Shown here one piece after another: positions 45,489 to 56,680 of a DNA stretch of 64,000 nucleotides. Positions within the stretch are counted from its first letter, which is position 1, and each line of letters begins with the position of its first letter. The DNA comes from Cryptomeria japonica (Eukaryota > Streptophyta > Pinopsida > Cupressales > Cupressaceae): positions 782,044,119 through 782,108,118 of the forward strand of contig NC_081414.1 in the NCBI RefSeq assembly GCF_030272615.1, given 5' to 3'. The position numbers and the translations under genes were made by a program. Below the pieces are notes generated by a model. It ran no database searches, had not been told where the DNA came from, and was given only the letters and a program-made list of their open reading frames with translations.

Positions 45489-47375
45489 GTTATCTTGTCA
45501 TTCATCCCTCATAACAAGAGTGAGTCGCTTTGCAAAAATTTTAGTTGAGTCCATGTCTTGTTTAAAATCCATTGGTTCAATCCCTAATCTGCTTGTAAAT
45601 CATTTCTAGATGATTAGCGTTAAGTTTCAATGGTTTGTTGAACCTCATTAACCCCTTGAATCATCTTGAATAGAGTTCATAGTGTTCATTTAGGTTCCGT
45701 AGGTTCTAAGTGGTGTCTAAGAGATTTTCAGACTAACACTCACCCAAGTTTTTGTAGTAGTTCGACTTCACGATTGCGGGTGATGTTTCATATCCTCTTT
45801 TCCACGCTGTGAACCATTTGAACTTAGTTCAAATAGTTCAGGAATGTTCAACATGTTCAATGAAGTTCAAAGGTTCAACACACAACCAAAATGGAGAGGC
45901 AAAGTAATCAGTGGATAAATTTGGTCAACCAACAAAATTTTAGAAGAGGAATATTGATTCACCATTTACTCAGGTAGCAATTGATTATTTTTCCTAGAGG
46001 ATTGTGAAAGAGTTAGCATGAAGAATGTTTATAAATTTCAGTGCAGCCTATAAATACAAATTTTCTAAGATAGCAAAATTAGTCTTTGTGCAGGGGGTAT
46101 ATCTCTCACTTCAATCATTGGAACAAGCTAGATTTCAGATATATTTTATGAAACCTATTTTTATAAGTTCTCACCAAAGGAATTGTGGAAATTCAATCTA
46201 TTCTACAAGATAAACTTAATAGAATACAAGTCTAGAACAAAGAAAATTTTCTGATTTTTGTGACAGAAAAACCGTCATGTTGCGGGGGGTATATCTTTTC
46301 ATTCCACCATTGGCTTTTTCCCATTTTTGGATATATTATGCATAGACATGTTGCACACATTTCCACTAGAGAGATTAACCTAATTGTGTCTCCTTCAAAA
46401 GATATGGTTGACTGAGTGCGGGTCTATCCAAGGTGACCAAAAGCAACCGAGTTTCTTGTCTTCAAATATTAACAAGGCACGACTTGTATTTGCAATGATG
46501 GAGCCCATAATTAATTCATAAAGCTTATTTATTTTAAGTTATGATGTTTTCAGATTAAAAAACTATGATTAAAGATTACATTTAAACCAAGAAAGTGTTG
46601 AAAGAATGAAGACAGTTATTTATATCTAGTTGTTAGCATATGATATGCCAGGATTCAGTTTTTAGAATTGAAAGTGTCTCACTGAGAGGAAAAGAAGGAT
46701 AATATGCAAAAAAAAGGGAAAACCTAGGTTCTTCTTCTTTTTCTTTTCTTCCAGCAGCTTGTGGGTGAGGGAGAGTAGATTTTTATTTGTAAGGGAGGAT
46801 TTGAAGCTTTTCTAAGCAATGCTTTGTACAGAAAATATCAATCTTTGAGTTGATTTTCAGACATGAATAGAATGTAGATGATATCTTCAATCTTTGTGTT
46901 GCTGATATTCTTCTCATGACTACAGCTGGACTTTGAGCCTTTGTAGTTGTTTATTAATGTCTTTTCTGTTATAATCAATTGTGTATGTGGATTTATTACA
47001 AGTCTATGTTCTTGAAAGTAAGCCATATTGGAGCAATGATTTTCTCTGTTAGTTTTTAGTCCAAGTGCTATCCATAAGTGCAAAAAATTAAACTTTGATT
47101 TAATGGTCTACATTTATATCTATTTTGTAAGTCTTTAACATTCATTTTCATGGCTATGGATGAATGTTATTTTCCTTTATTGCTTTCTAGTTAAAAGCAT
47201 ATTAGCAATTGAATTCCTTGTAAATCTTCTAAGAGGGAGCTATACCTCTCAATTCAGAGGAAGATTATCACTTCAATGATAATCTATCCAACTGTTAGTA
47301 CTTTTTGACCTTCATTCTGGGCATTTTGAGTTTATTTGTATAGTTATCTTAGAAGGACAAATTTGTTCACTAATA
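45489..47375 (+). repeat. 3' LTR of non-autonomous element
   Basis: The LTR is 1,887 bp, TGTTATCTTGTCATT to CACTAATA, the last CA having become TA. Confidence 0.88.
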
Positions 47376-48184
47376 GATGCTTGAGAGGTTGTTGACTCAT
47401 CTTGAGAGATTAGGGTGGGGATCTTGTTTACAAGTTGTGTATCGGGAGGGTAAGAGCATGGAAGCAGAGATGTTAGTTTTGTAGTTATGGGCATGGGAGA
47501 ACATCCTAGTATGCAGGTTGATAGTAGATGATTCTAGAGAGCCACACTAGCCCATTTTTTATTGCTATTCAGGTTATGTTACTCAGGCCCATCTGGGCAA
47601 GATGAACTACTGGAGGAGACAACTAGATGATTTGATCGTGGTAGTATGGAGGCCGTATAGGGGTCTGGAGTTGTGGGATGATTAGAGAGCATAGAGGAAG
47701 GATATGTTCATGACTAGACCTCTCATCAACTGATTAGTGTCTATCATTGAGCGGTTTGTTGTATCCAGGGTGATGAGGTAGTATCGGAGACCATAGGGTA
47801 TATCCCATGAGTTTATAACTTATGTCCGATATGGAGAGGAGGAGAGACGAGGATGGGCTCCAAGGTTATAATATTCTCTAAGCATGTAGGAGTTAGTTGT
47901 TTTATAGCAATAGAGACGGGATTATTTGGAGGATGTTGCAGATGAGGGGGTATTTCCCCAGTATACGGATTGGTTCTAGAGACATCAATTTCCTAGATTC
48001 ATAGATCTCGGAGAGCATGCACCTCTCATAGAGGAGGACGAGGATGAGACACCAGTGCTTGTATAGGTACCAAGTCAAGTATTGGGATGAGGATAGGTGC
48101 AGGGATGAGGAAAGGTGCAGGGACCGAGAGCGAATGCACCTAGGCATGCAGGAGGTGATCCTGTGACTACTAGAAGCAGGATAC
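47376..48184 (+). pseudogene. Plant mobile domain gene, piece 2 of 3
   Basis: This continues piece 1 in frame. Segments such as RLGWGSCLQVVYREGKSMEA and LWAWENILVC match the middle of PMD, and WRPYRGLELWDD, FITYVRYGEERRDEGW and LEDVADEGVFPQYTDWF follow. Sixteen in-frame stops occur over about 268 codons: twelve TAG, three TGA and one TAA, without a single frameshift. The piece ends at 48184, where copia C is inserted with the exact duplication GATAC, and the frame resumes at 56128. Confidence 0.75.
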
Positions 48185-49726
48185 TGATAGTTCTGATACT
48201 TAATGTAAAGTACAGATGCCAATAGCTAACAAGATGAGAGGGGGGGTGAATCATACAAACTTAATCTTCCAATAAATCAACAGATTCAACCTCGGTAACA
48301 TATACTACAACAATATAACCAAAACTGCTAAACATGCAAACTCATAAACACATAATCATCATAACACTCATAACACCAAATTTAACGTGAAAACCCAAAT
48401 AGGGAAAAACCACTATGGGATTTCGGACCCACTAAGAAATATACTCTTCTAGAGTATGCTCAGTTAAAAGCAAATCCTATTAAAGATTACAGACACATTG
48501 CTAGATGTGACCCGGTTAAGGGATTTCCCTCAGATCTTTTAGGATCTTCACTTTGTAAGAAGTGACCTTGTTAAAGGATTTAAGACTCTCAACTAAAATG
48601 TTACCTTGCTAGAGGGTTTACAAATAATACTGTTAAGTCCACTTGGTTAAGAGAGTTTCTGTCACTTACAAAATAACAGCAATAAAAATCTATCTGCAAC
48701 TTCACATCTAAAATTCTAAAGCAAATTCTTATTTTCTCAAAACAATCTATTCATAGGACTTATCTTGTCCCTCTATTGGGCTCTCTACTCTATTATTCAA
48801 ATAGGTCTTCAAGCTTTTGTGCTCAGTAATCACTATGTAGCATCCATCTGCATACACTTGCCTACATACATTGTTTATCAAGAATTCCTTATTTATAAAC
48901 AATTGGTAACCGCTTAATCTCCTTGATCACATTTCCCATGATCAATCTTAACCATCAGATCTTCAAACTTGACCAGGTTCAATGTATCCTTCCAATCTGA
49001 AAATGTTTTACCTTGCCTCAGGACTTGCGGTCCTTTCTTGGAACTTACACAAGGTTATTGTTGTTCAATCTGCACTGTAGATCTTCCTGTCGATTTTCCT
49101 TTGCCATAGATCCTTAACAAACTTCAGGCACGGCATACCAATCATTTATACATCTCTAGCTAATCATTGTCCTTCATTAAATAATGATTTAATCCATCCA
49201 ATGTGCATTGGCATAACTCAGTTGCAACTCAGTAAATACTAAACTTTACTCGGTAGACATTCTGCCTTCATTAACCGATATCCATAACCTTAGGGTTTAC
49301 TGACTAGGTTCCTTAGGGTTTATCGACTAGGTTCCTTGCTTGGTGATATAGTATAGTATTAACCTTACAATCAACAACATATGTAGGATATCAAAACAAT
49401 CTAAACATCATGATCTCATCATTGTCTCACTTGGTAATAGTTGCCCATTGAATATCTTATCCCTCCTCTTATTCATCACATTCTTTCTATGTCTTTTACC
49501 GACATCTTAATTATCTTCAAATAAATCTTCTCAAGATATGGCAACATCATACTGAATCAGATAATCAATTTCTTGACATCAATGACAAAATAATGTTATA
49601 AAGATAGTTATCATCCTTCTTCAGTTATATCAAATAATCTCCAACAAGCTTCTCAATATCCTTAATGAATATCAATAATCTCCTGATATTGAAATGCCAA
49701 CAATCTTTCTTACAGTAATGCCAACA
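48185..49726 (-). repeat. 3' LTR of copia C
   Basis: The LTR is 1,542 bp. On the minus strand it runs from TGTTGGCATTACTG to GAACTATCA. A TTTATAAATA box is at 48890-48899 (reverse). Confidence 0.93.
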
Positions 49727-50025
49727 ATCTCCCCCTTTGGCATTGATGGAAAAGCCAACTTTTAAATGGTAATACCAACAAGATATTCAAATTGATTCAG
49801 ATTCATATTGTTGTTAGACTTCTCCTGCTATCCTTGAGCTGTTAAAATCTTCTAAAATCTTCTCCCCTTTTTTTTATTAGGCTTCTAAGCTATTGACTTG
49901 CATTTAGTCTCCTCAGTTTTACAATCTTCTCCCCCTATCATTAGTCTTCTATTATTTAATCATTCAGGGCTTCCATTCAATCAACCATTTAGTCTTCCAA
50001 CCATTTAGTCTTCTCCCCCTTTGAC
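49727..50025 (-). other. Multiplied polypurine tracts, copia C
   Basis: Minus-strand purine tracts lie near 49741-49727, 49868, 49934 and 50020; the first adjoins the LTR. The first and last read CCAAAGGGGGAGATT and CAAAGGGGGAGAAG. Confidence 0.6.
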
Positions 50026-50239
50026 AACAATGCCAAAAAGTAAAAGAACTAAATCATGATTTCTTCCTCTGTAAAGTGATTTGCCTTGCTTTGTATCATC
50101 TCAGTCTTGGTGAGAGCAACTTGTCTCTATTCACTATTTCCTGCACAACTTTAGAAAACCTTATAAAGTACGTAAATCAGTATCAATCCACATATCATAT
50201 TCTATAGATTCATCAAATTGATTCTTTCACCGAACTCGA

Positions 50240-53200
50240 TCAGTGAGTAGAAGATAGGGGTAGGACCCCTAACTTGCTTCTGAGATACTGAAAAGTGTCC
50301 CTTGGCAATGGCTTTGTGAAGATGTCTACTAATTGCTCCTTTGAACTAATATATTCCAGCACAACTTTCTTCTCTTGAACTTCTTCTCTCAGATAATGAT
50401 ACTTTATAGATATATGCTTTGTCTTAGAGTGCATTACTAGATTCTTTGAAATGTTAATGACACTAGTATTATCATAGAATATAGTTACTGGTTCGGTAAC
50501 TTTCACATTTATACCTTCCAATAATTGTTTGATCCATGCTATGTTGGTACAATTCAATGCCACAACAACATATTCAGCTTTTGTTGTTGACTGTGAGATA
50601 CATCCTTGTTTCTTGCTAAGCCAACTCACTAGTCTTTCTCCTAAAAAGAAAGCTCCACCACTTGTGCTTTTCCTGTCATCTATTTTGCCTGCCCAATTAG
50701 CATCGGTATAAATTTTTAAATCAAAATCATTCTTCTTTTCATATACCAAGCCATAATCTTTAGTGCCTCTCAAGTATCTAAAAATTCTCTTGATTGCTGT
50801 CATATGTGTTTCCTTGGGATCTGCAGAGAATCTTGCTACAATACCTACTGCATGTGCTATATCCGATCTACTATGCACAACATATTGTAGTTTTCCAATC
50901 ATAGATCGGTAAAGTGTCTCATCAACAGATGCAGATTCATCATTCTTCAATAATTTATAATTAGTAGTCATAGGAGTACTTACTAGTTTAGAATCCTCCA
51001 TTCCAAATTTCTTCAAGATTTCCTTTATGTGCTTGGATTGAGTAATGAAAATCTCATCTTTCATTTGCAGTATCTGTAAACCTATAAAATACTTTATCTC
51101 ACTGATTAGTGACATCTCAAATACTTTGCACATTTCATTTCCAAAATTATTGTATAGAGAGTCATTTCCACAAAATATAATGTCATCAACAAATATGGCT
51201 GAGATTAGTATTCCATTGTGCTCATTATTCTTCATGTAAATATTGTTGTTTTCACTTGTCCTTATTAAACCAATCTTGATCAAATAAGAGTGCAATCTTT
51301 CATACCATGCTCTAGGTGCTTGTTTCAGACCATATAAAACTTTGTTCAGTTTGCATACCTGATCTTTACTCCTGTCTTCAACAAATCCCCCAGGTTGTTC
51401 AATGTAAACTTCTTCTTCTAGTATACCATTCAAAAATGCAGATTTAACATCCATTTGATATACCTTGAAATTTTTGAAAGTAGCATATGCCAACAATATT
51501 CTTACTACCTGAAGTCTAGCCATAGGTGCAAAAGTCTCACCATAATCTATTCCTTCTTCTTGAGCATAACCTTTGCAAACTAGTCTTGGTTTGTTGCGAA
51601 TGACCTCACCTTTCTCATTTAGCTTGTTTTTGAAAATCCACTTAGTACCGATTACATTTTTATCCTTTGGTCTTGGGATTAGTGTCCATGTGTCATTCTT
51701 CTTGATTTGATCAATCTCTTCTGTCATAGCATTTACCCAATCTTCACTGTTAAATGCCTCTTTCACTATTCTCGGTTCAAATTCAAATATCAAACATGTG
51801 TTCTATCTTAGTTTGTTCCTTGTCATCACTAGATCATCCTTATCTCCTATAATCTAACTTGATGCATGATGTCTTCTGAGATACTTGGCTAATATAGGCT
51901 TAGTAGGTTCTATATGATCTTCTTCATCACTTGGTAATTGGACATTATATCCATTTTCTTTAGCAACTTTCTCAGTAGGACTTCTTGGTTGAACATACAC
52001 AAATTCTTCATAATCTTCTGGTTCTTTAGAATTTCCTTCATCATTTCTTTTTGCAAATTCAGCAATTTTCACATTTGCACATTCCACTATTTTGTTAGAT
52101 GATTTGATCAGACATTTAAATGCTTTACTTCTAAAAGAATAACCAAGCAATGTTCCTTCTTCACTTTTCTTATCAAACTTTCCATTTTTGTCATCTTTGT
52201 GAACATATCATCTACTTCCAAATATTTTAAAATAACTTACATTAGGTTTCTTGTCATACTAGATCTCATATGGTGTCTTCATAGTTCCTTTCTTCAATTG
52301 AACTCGGTTCAAGGTGTAAACTATAGTGTTGATTGCTTCTCTCCAAAATGTTTGAGGTACCCTCTTTTCTATCATCAGGGTTCTGGCACAATCTACAATT
52401 GATTTGTTTCTTCTCTCAGTTATCCCTTTTTGCTAAGGTGTTCTCAGTACAGATACTTGCCTCTTTATACCATGATCATTGCAAAATAAGTTAAATTCAT
52501 CAAAAGTGAATTCTCCTCCTCTATCAGATTTAAGACATTTCAGTTGTCTTCCTATTTCATTTTCAACTCTTGCCTTGTACCATTTAAACATTTGAAAAGC
52601 TTCTAATTTTTCTTTTAAAAACATGACTGACATCATCATTGAGTAATCATCCACAAATAATATGAAATACTTATCACCATAATAACTTTGAATATTCATA
52701 GGACCACAAAGATCAGTGTGTACTAGATCTAAAATTCCTTTAGAAGTGTAGGACTTACTTCTAAAGCTTGATCTTGTCAACTTACCCATTTGGCATCCTC
52801 AACACATAGCATTCTTAGGTTTTTGCAAACTCGGTAGACCTCTTACTCGGTGCTTCTTACTTATTTTGATCAGATTGTCAAAATTTACATGACAAAACCT
52901 TTTATGCCATAACCAAGTATCATCTATCTTAGCATAAGGACACTTGTTCCAAGTTGAGTCAAGATGAAATGTATTACCTTTTGTTTATGTCCCATTAGCA
53001 GCTAACTTTCCATGCTTGTCATGAACTTTGACAATTCCTTTCTGAAATTCTATTCGATATCCTGTATTATTTAGTTGTGCTACACTCAACACATTACATT
53101 TCAATCCTTCAACCAAATATACATCATCACATTTAGCATTGTCAAGAAGTGTTATAGATCCTTTACCTTTCACCGGACATGGTGCATCATTACCAAATCT

Positions 53201-53365
53201 TACATAGCCTCCATCATATTCTTCTAATTTAACAAACTTGTGTTTATCACCTGTCATATGATGTGAGCATCCACTATCTATGATCCAAGAATAATTATTA
53301 TTTATGTGAGATATTAGGGATTTTTCTTCATACCTTTCTTCATTAGATCCATCCTTAATAGCCAC
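50240..53365 (-). pseudogene. Pol polyprotein of copia C, mostly intact
   Basis: On the minus strand: protease WIIDSGCSHHMTGDKHKF (intact DSG), pre-integrase LWHKRFCHVNFDNL, integrase with HTDLCGP, DDYSMMMSV and SDRGGEFTFDEF, a short gap with one frameshift and TAG near 51.80-51.86 kb, then an uninterrupted 517-codon frame (51793-50240). The last holds the reverse transcriptase ([41 protein letters not shown]) and RNase H ([27 protein letters not shown]), ending [14 protein letters not shown] stops also lie near 52984, 52800 and 52432. A frame difference from gag is explained by a 92-bp duplication at 53385-53568. Confidence 0.92.
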
Positions 53366-53384
53366 ATAAACAACTTCCTCTCTA

Positions 53385-53568
53385 TCAGTTTCATCAGATT
53401 TGTCATCATTGGATTCCTCATCAGCTACTAGACATGTCTTTCTATCTCTCCTTCTAAAGTCTCAGTGTCCTCTATATCAGTTTCATCAGATTTTTCATCG
53501 TTGGATTCCTCATCAGCTACTAGACATGTCTTTCTATCTCTCCTTCTGAAGTATCGATGTCATCTATA
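53385..53568 (-). repeat. 92-bp tandem duplication at the gag-protease junction of copia C
   Basis: The segment from 53385 recurs from 53477 with few differences. The period of 92 is not a multiple of three, so it puts gag and protease out of frame. Confidence 0.85.
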
Positions 53569-53592
53569 TTGGTTATCTTTCTGCCTGTTATC

Positions 53593-54519
53593 TCAATATT
53601 CTCTCTTTTCACTAGATTCTTTGTCAGGATAGTTAGAAGCGATATGTCCTATTTTATCACAATTGAAACATTTTAAAGGTAGCTTCCCTTTATACTTACC
53701 TTTGCCTCTCGGTAACCTTCTCGCTAATAATGCTTCAAACTCTTCTTGCTTCTTGATTTCCTCATATAGTTTGTGCACTTCTTCCATGTTCTTACGAAAT
53801 CTTTCACTTGCTCCACTATGATTCCCTTCAGAGTACTTACTCATTCTATCATTGTAATCATTAGATTCACTAATATGAAAAGAACTAAATGCAGATTCTA
53901 CTTTATTTATCGAAGACCCACTGTTATCAAAATTAATTAACTCAAATGCATGTAGCGTACCAATAGTAGCATCCAAAGAAACTAGCATGTTAGGTATAGA
54001 CCTCAATTCATTGATTGTAGAGACTCGAATAGCATAAGCTTGTAGAAGGGTTCTCAACAACTTACTTGTTATATCCTTTTCTTCAATAGTTCCACCTACT
54101 CCTTTAATTTGATTGACAATCTCCTTTAGTCTTGTACTGTATTGGGTTATGTTCTCACGTTCATTCATTCTCATGGATTCAAGTTGTCCTCTTAGACTAT
54201 CTACCTTTTCTCTTTGAACATGTTCATCACCTCCATACACAGATATGAGCTTAGTCCACATTGCTTTTGCATCATTACAGCCTTCTAGATCATTAAACTC
54301 TGAGTCAGTCAATGCTAATGTTATTTCAATCATAGCTTGAATGTGTTCTTGCTTTGCCTTTATCTCTTCCAAGGTCATTGGGTTGGTGCTTGGTGCAATG
54401 TAATCATTCTCCAAATAATATGTTGCATATTCTCCAATTCTCGATAAATATAGCTTTATCCTTTTCTGCCATGTGGAGAAACTTGACTTGTTCAGCTTCG
54501 GTGCATCCCTTTTATACAT
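53593..54519 (-). CDS. Gag of copia C, open for 308 codons
   Basis: A copia capsid/nucleocapsid protein. The N-terminus MYKRDAPKLNKSSFSTWQKR is the DUF4219-type segment; the UBN2-like region follows with WTKLISVYGGDEHVQREKVD. A basic segment precedes the knuckle CFNCDKIGHIASNYPDK near residue 285, where the last Cys of CCHC is Tyr, so zinc binding is doubtful. The frame ends with a TGA just before the duplicated segment. The start is the ATG 52 bases downstream of the PBS on the minus strand. In an intact relative gag would read into protease; here it cannot. Confidence 0.85.
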   Translation of the reverse strand: MYKRDAPKLNKSSFSTWQKRIKLYLSRIGEYATYYLENDYIAPSTNPMTLEEIKAKQEHIQAMIEITLALTDSEFNDLEGCNDAKAMWTKLISVYGGDEHVQREKVDSLRGQLESMRMNERENITQYSTRLKEIVNQIKGVGGTIEEKDITSKLLRTLLQAYAIRVSTINELRSIPNMLVSLDATIGTLHAFELINFDNSGSSINKVESAFSSFHISESNDYNDRMSKYSEGNHSGASERFRKNMEEVHKLYEEIKKQEEFEALLARRLPRGKGKYKGKLPLKCFNCDKIGHIASNYPDKESSEKREY

Positions 54520-54570
54520 CTTTGGATCTTTGCCTCAAGTACCTTTAAACTTTTCCTTCTAGAGTCCAAA

Positions 54571-54582
54571 GCTCTAATACCA
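54571..54582 (-). other. Primer binding site, copia C
   Basis: The minus-strand TGGTATTAGAGC lies two bases from the 5' LTR, one transition from the initiator Met complement, as in copia B. Confidence 0.88.
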
Positions 54583-54584
54583 AT

Positions 54585-56127
54585 TGATAGTTCTGATACT
54601 TAATGTAAAGTATAGATGCCAATAGCTAACAAGATGAGAGGGGGGCGTGAGTCATACAAACTTAATCTTCCATAAAATCAATAGATTCAACCTCGGTAAC
54701 ATATACTACAACAATATAACCAAAACTACTAAACATGCAAACTCATAAACGCATAATCATCATAACACTCATAACACTAGATTTAACGTGGAAACCCAAA
54801 TAGGGAAAAACCACTATGGGATTTTGGACCCACTAAGAAATATACTCATCTAGAGTATGCTCGGTTAAAAGCAAATCCTGTTGAAGACTACAAACACATT
54901 GCTAGATGTGACCTGAATAAGGGATTTCCCTTAGATCAGTTAGGATCTTCACTTTGTTAGAAGTGACCTTGTTAAAGGATTTCAAACACTCAATTAGAAT
55001 GTTACCTTGCTAGAGGGTTTACAAATAAGACTGTTAAGTCCACTCGGTTAAGAGATTTTCTATCAGTTACAAAATAATAGTAATAAAAATCTATCTGCAA
55101 CTTCACATCTAAAATGCTAAAGCAGATTCTTATTTGCTCAAAACAATCTAGTCATAGGACTTATCTTGTCCCTGTACTGGGCTCTCTACTCTGTTATTCA
55201 AATAGGTCTTCAAGATTTTGTGCTTGGTAATCACTATGTAGCATCCTTGTGCTTACACTTGCCCACATACATTGGTTATCAACAATTCCTTATTTATAAA
55301 CAATTGCTAACTGCTTAATCTCCTTGATCACATTTCCCACGATCAATCTTAGCCATTAGATCTTCAAACATGGCCAAGTTTAATGTATCCTTCTAATCTA
55401 AAATTTTTTTACCTTGCCTCAGGACTTGCAGTCCTTTCTTGGAACTTGCACAAGGTTATTGTGGTTCAATCTGCACTGTAGATCTTCCTACCGATTTTCC
55501 TTTGCCATAGATCCTTAACAAACTTCATGGATGGCATACCAATGATTTATACATCTCTAGCTAATCATTGTCCTTCATTAAATAATGCTTTTATCCATCC
55601 AATGCGCACTGTCATAACTCGGTTGCAACTCGATAAATACTAAACTTTAATTGGTAGACATTTCGCCTTCATTAACTGATATCGATAACCTTAGGGTTTA
55701 CCGACTAGGTTCCTGAGGGTTTACCGACTAGGTTCTTTGCTTGGTGATATAGTATAGCATTAACTTTACAATCAACAACATATGTAGGATATCAAAACAA
55801 TCTAAACATCATGATCTCATCATTTTCTAACTTGGTAATAGTTGCCCATTGAATATCTTATTCCTCCTCTTATTCATCACATTCTTTCTGTATCTTTTAC
55901 CGACATCTTAATTCTCTTCAAATCAATCTTCTCAAGATATGGCAACATCATACTGAATCAGATAATCAATTTCTTGACATCAATGACAAAATAATGTTAT
56001 AAAGATAGTTATCATCCTTCTTCAGTTATATCAAATAATCTCCAACAACCTTCTCAATATCCTTAATGAATATCAACAATCTCCTGATATTGAAATGCCA
56101 ATAATCTTTCTTACAATAATGCCAATA
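54585..56127 (-). repeat. 5' LTR of copia C
   Basis: The LTR is 1,543 bp and closely matches 48185-49726. The promoter-like TTTATAAATA is at 55291-55300 (reverse). The start TG at 56127 has become TA. Confidence 0.93.
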
Positions 56128-56680
56128 GATACTAGCTGGAGTGAGACAGTGGCAGAGAGGGGAGGGTAGATCTCTAGGGGTTGATGGTGTTGAGGCTGGC
56201 GATGCCAGGGTAGTAGAGGGTGGAGGTGAGAAGGAGATAGAAGCTCCTAGGAAATTGAGGTAATGAAGGGATGAGCAGGGAAGTGGAGAGGGAGGCAAAG
56301 AGGGTGGCGAAGAGTAGGGGTTGCCAGATGTAGCATGATCATTGAGATCGAGGGTGGTAGGCTTGTAGTCACAGTTGATAGTGGCTCAGACACAACTAGC
56401 AAAGAGAGGTTGATAGCTTGCAGAGGTCAGAGCAGAGCATGATCGACAACTTGTTGAGATCAAGTCAGAGCATGATTGATGAATTGCTGAGGTCAGAGTA
56501 TAGCCGGATGCACTTCAGCGAGAGGTGCTGCATCAGATGATTCAGACAATGTATTATGTTGTAACTTATAGTGTAGTGGTCCTAGTAGTGCAGTAGGTTG
56601 TCTCGTATTCGAAGTATATGGCTTGATCTGAGGGAGCTAGGGCACCCAGATAGGACATCGGTTAACATGAACCACCTCCT
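56128..56680 (+). pseudogene. Plant mobile domain gene, piece 3 of 3 (C-terminus)
   Basis: The frame of piece 2 continues after one copy of GATAC. It is low-complexity Gly/Glu/Arg-rich at first (RQWQRGEGRSLGVDGVEAGD), then charged and helical with a repeated AEVRAEHD / VEIKSEHD pattern, likely a coiled coil. Stops are again TAG, TGA or TAA in place of CAG, CGA or CAA, with no frameshift up to about 56.67 kb. The exact natural stop is not clear. Confidence 0.6.

Larger units (their letters stand above)
41915..47375 (+). mobile_element. Non-autonomous LTR retrotransposon with Arg-tRNA-type PBS
   Basis: A 5,461-bp element: LTRs 41915-43805 and 45489-47375 (about 1.89 kb each, clearly alike throughout) around a 1,683-bp internal region without protease, integrase or reverse transcriptase. 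Flanks GATGT (41910-41914) and GATGC (47376-47380) are a five-base duplication with one transition. The PBS type fits Tat/Ogre gypsy elements, so a Tat-like element may have supplied its enzymes. There is no clear polypurine tract before 45489. Confidence 0.85.
48185..56127 (-). mobile_element. Ty1/copia element C, full length, minus strand
   Basis: A 7,943-bp element with exact five-base target site duplication GATAC (48180-48184 and 56128-56132). On the minus strand: 5' LTR 54585-56127, primer binding site 54571-54582, gag 54519-53593, pol to 50240, polypurine tract 49727-49741, 3' LTR 48185-49726. It interrupts the antisense PMD gene. It is the least decayed complete copia here: its reverse transcriptase/RNase H frame is open for 517 codons. 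Confidence 0.95.

Noticed and set aside
47376-48184. TAG read as glutamine (alternative genetic code)
   Set aside because: The TAG-for-CAG pattern occurs only in decayed transposons that also have TGA and TAA stops, frameshifts and lost catalytic residues. CAG remains in use for Gln nearby, and less decayed frames (50240-51793, 63704-64000) contain no TAG. Deamination is the simpler explanation.
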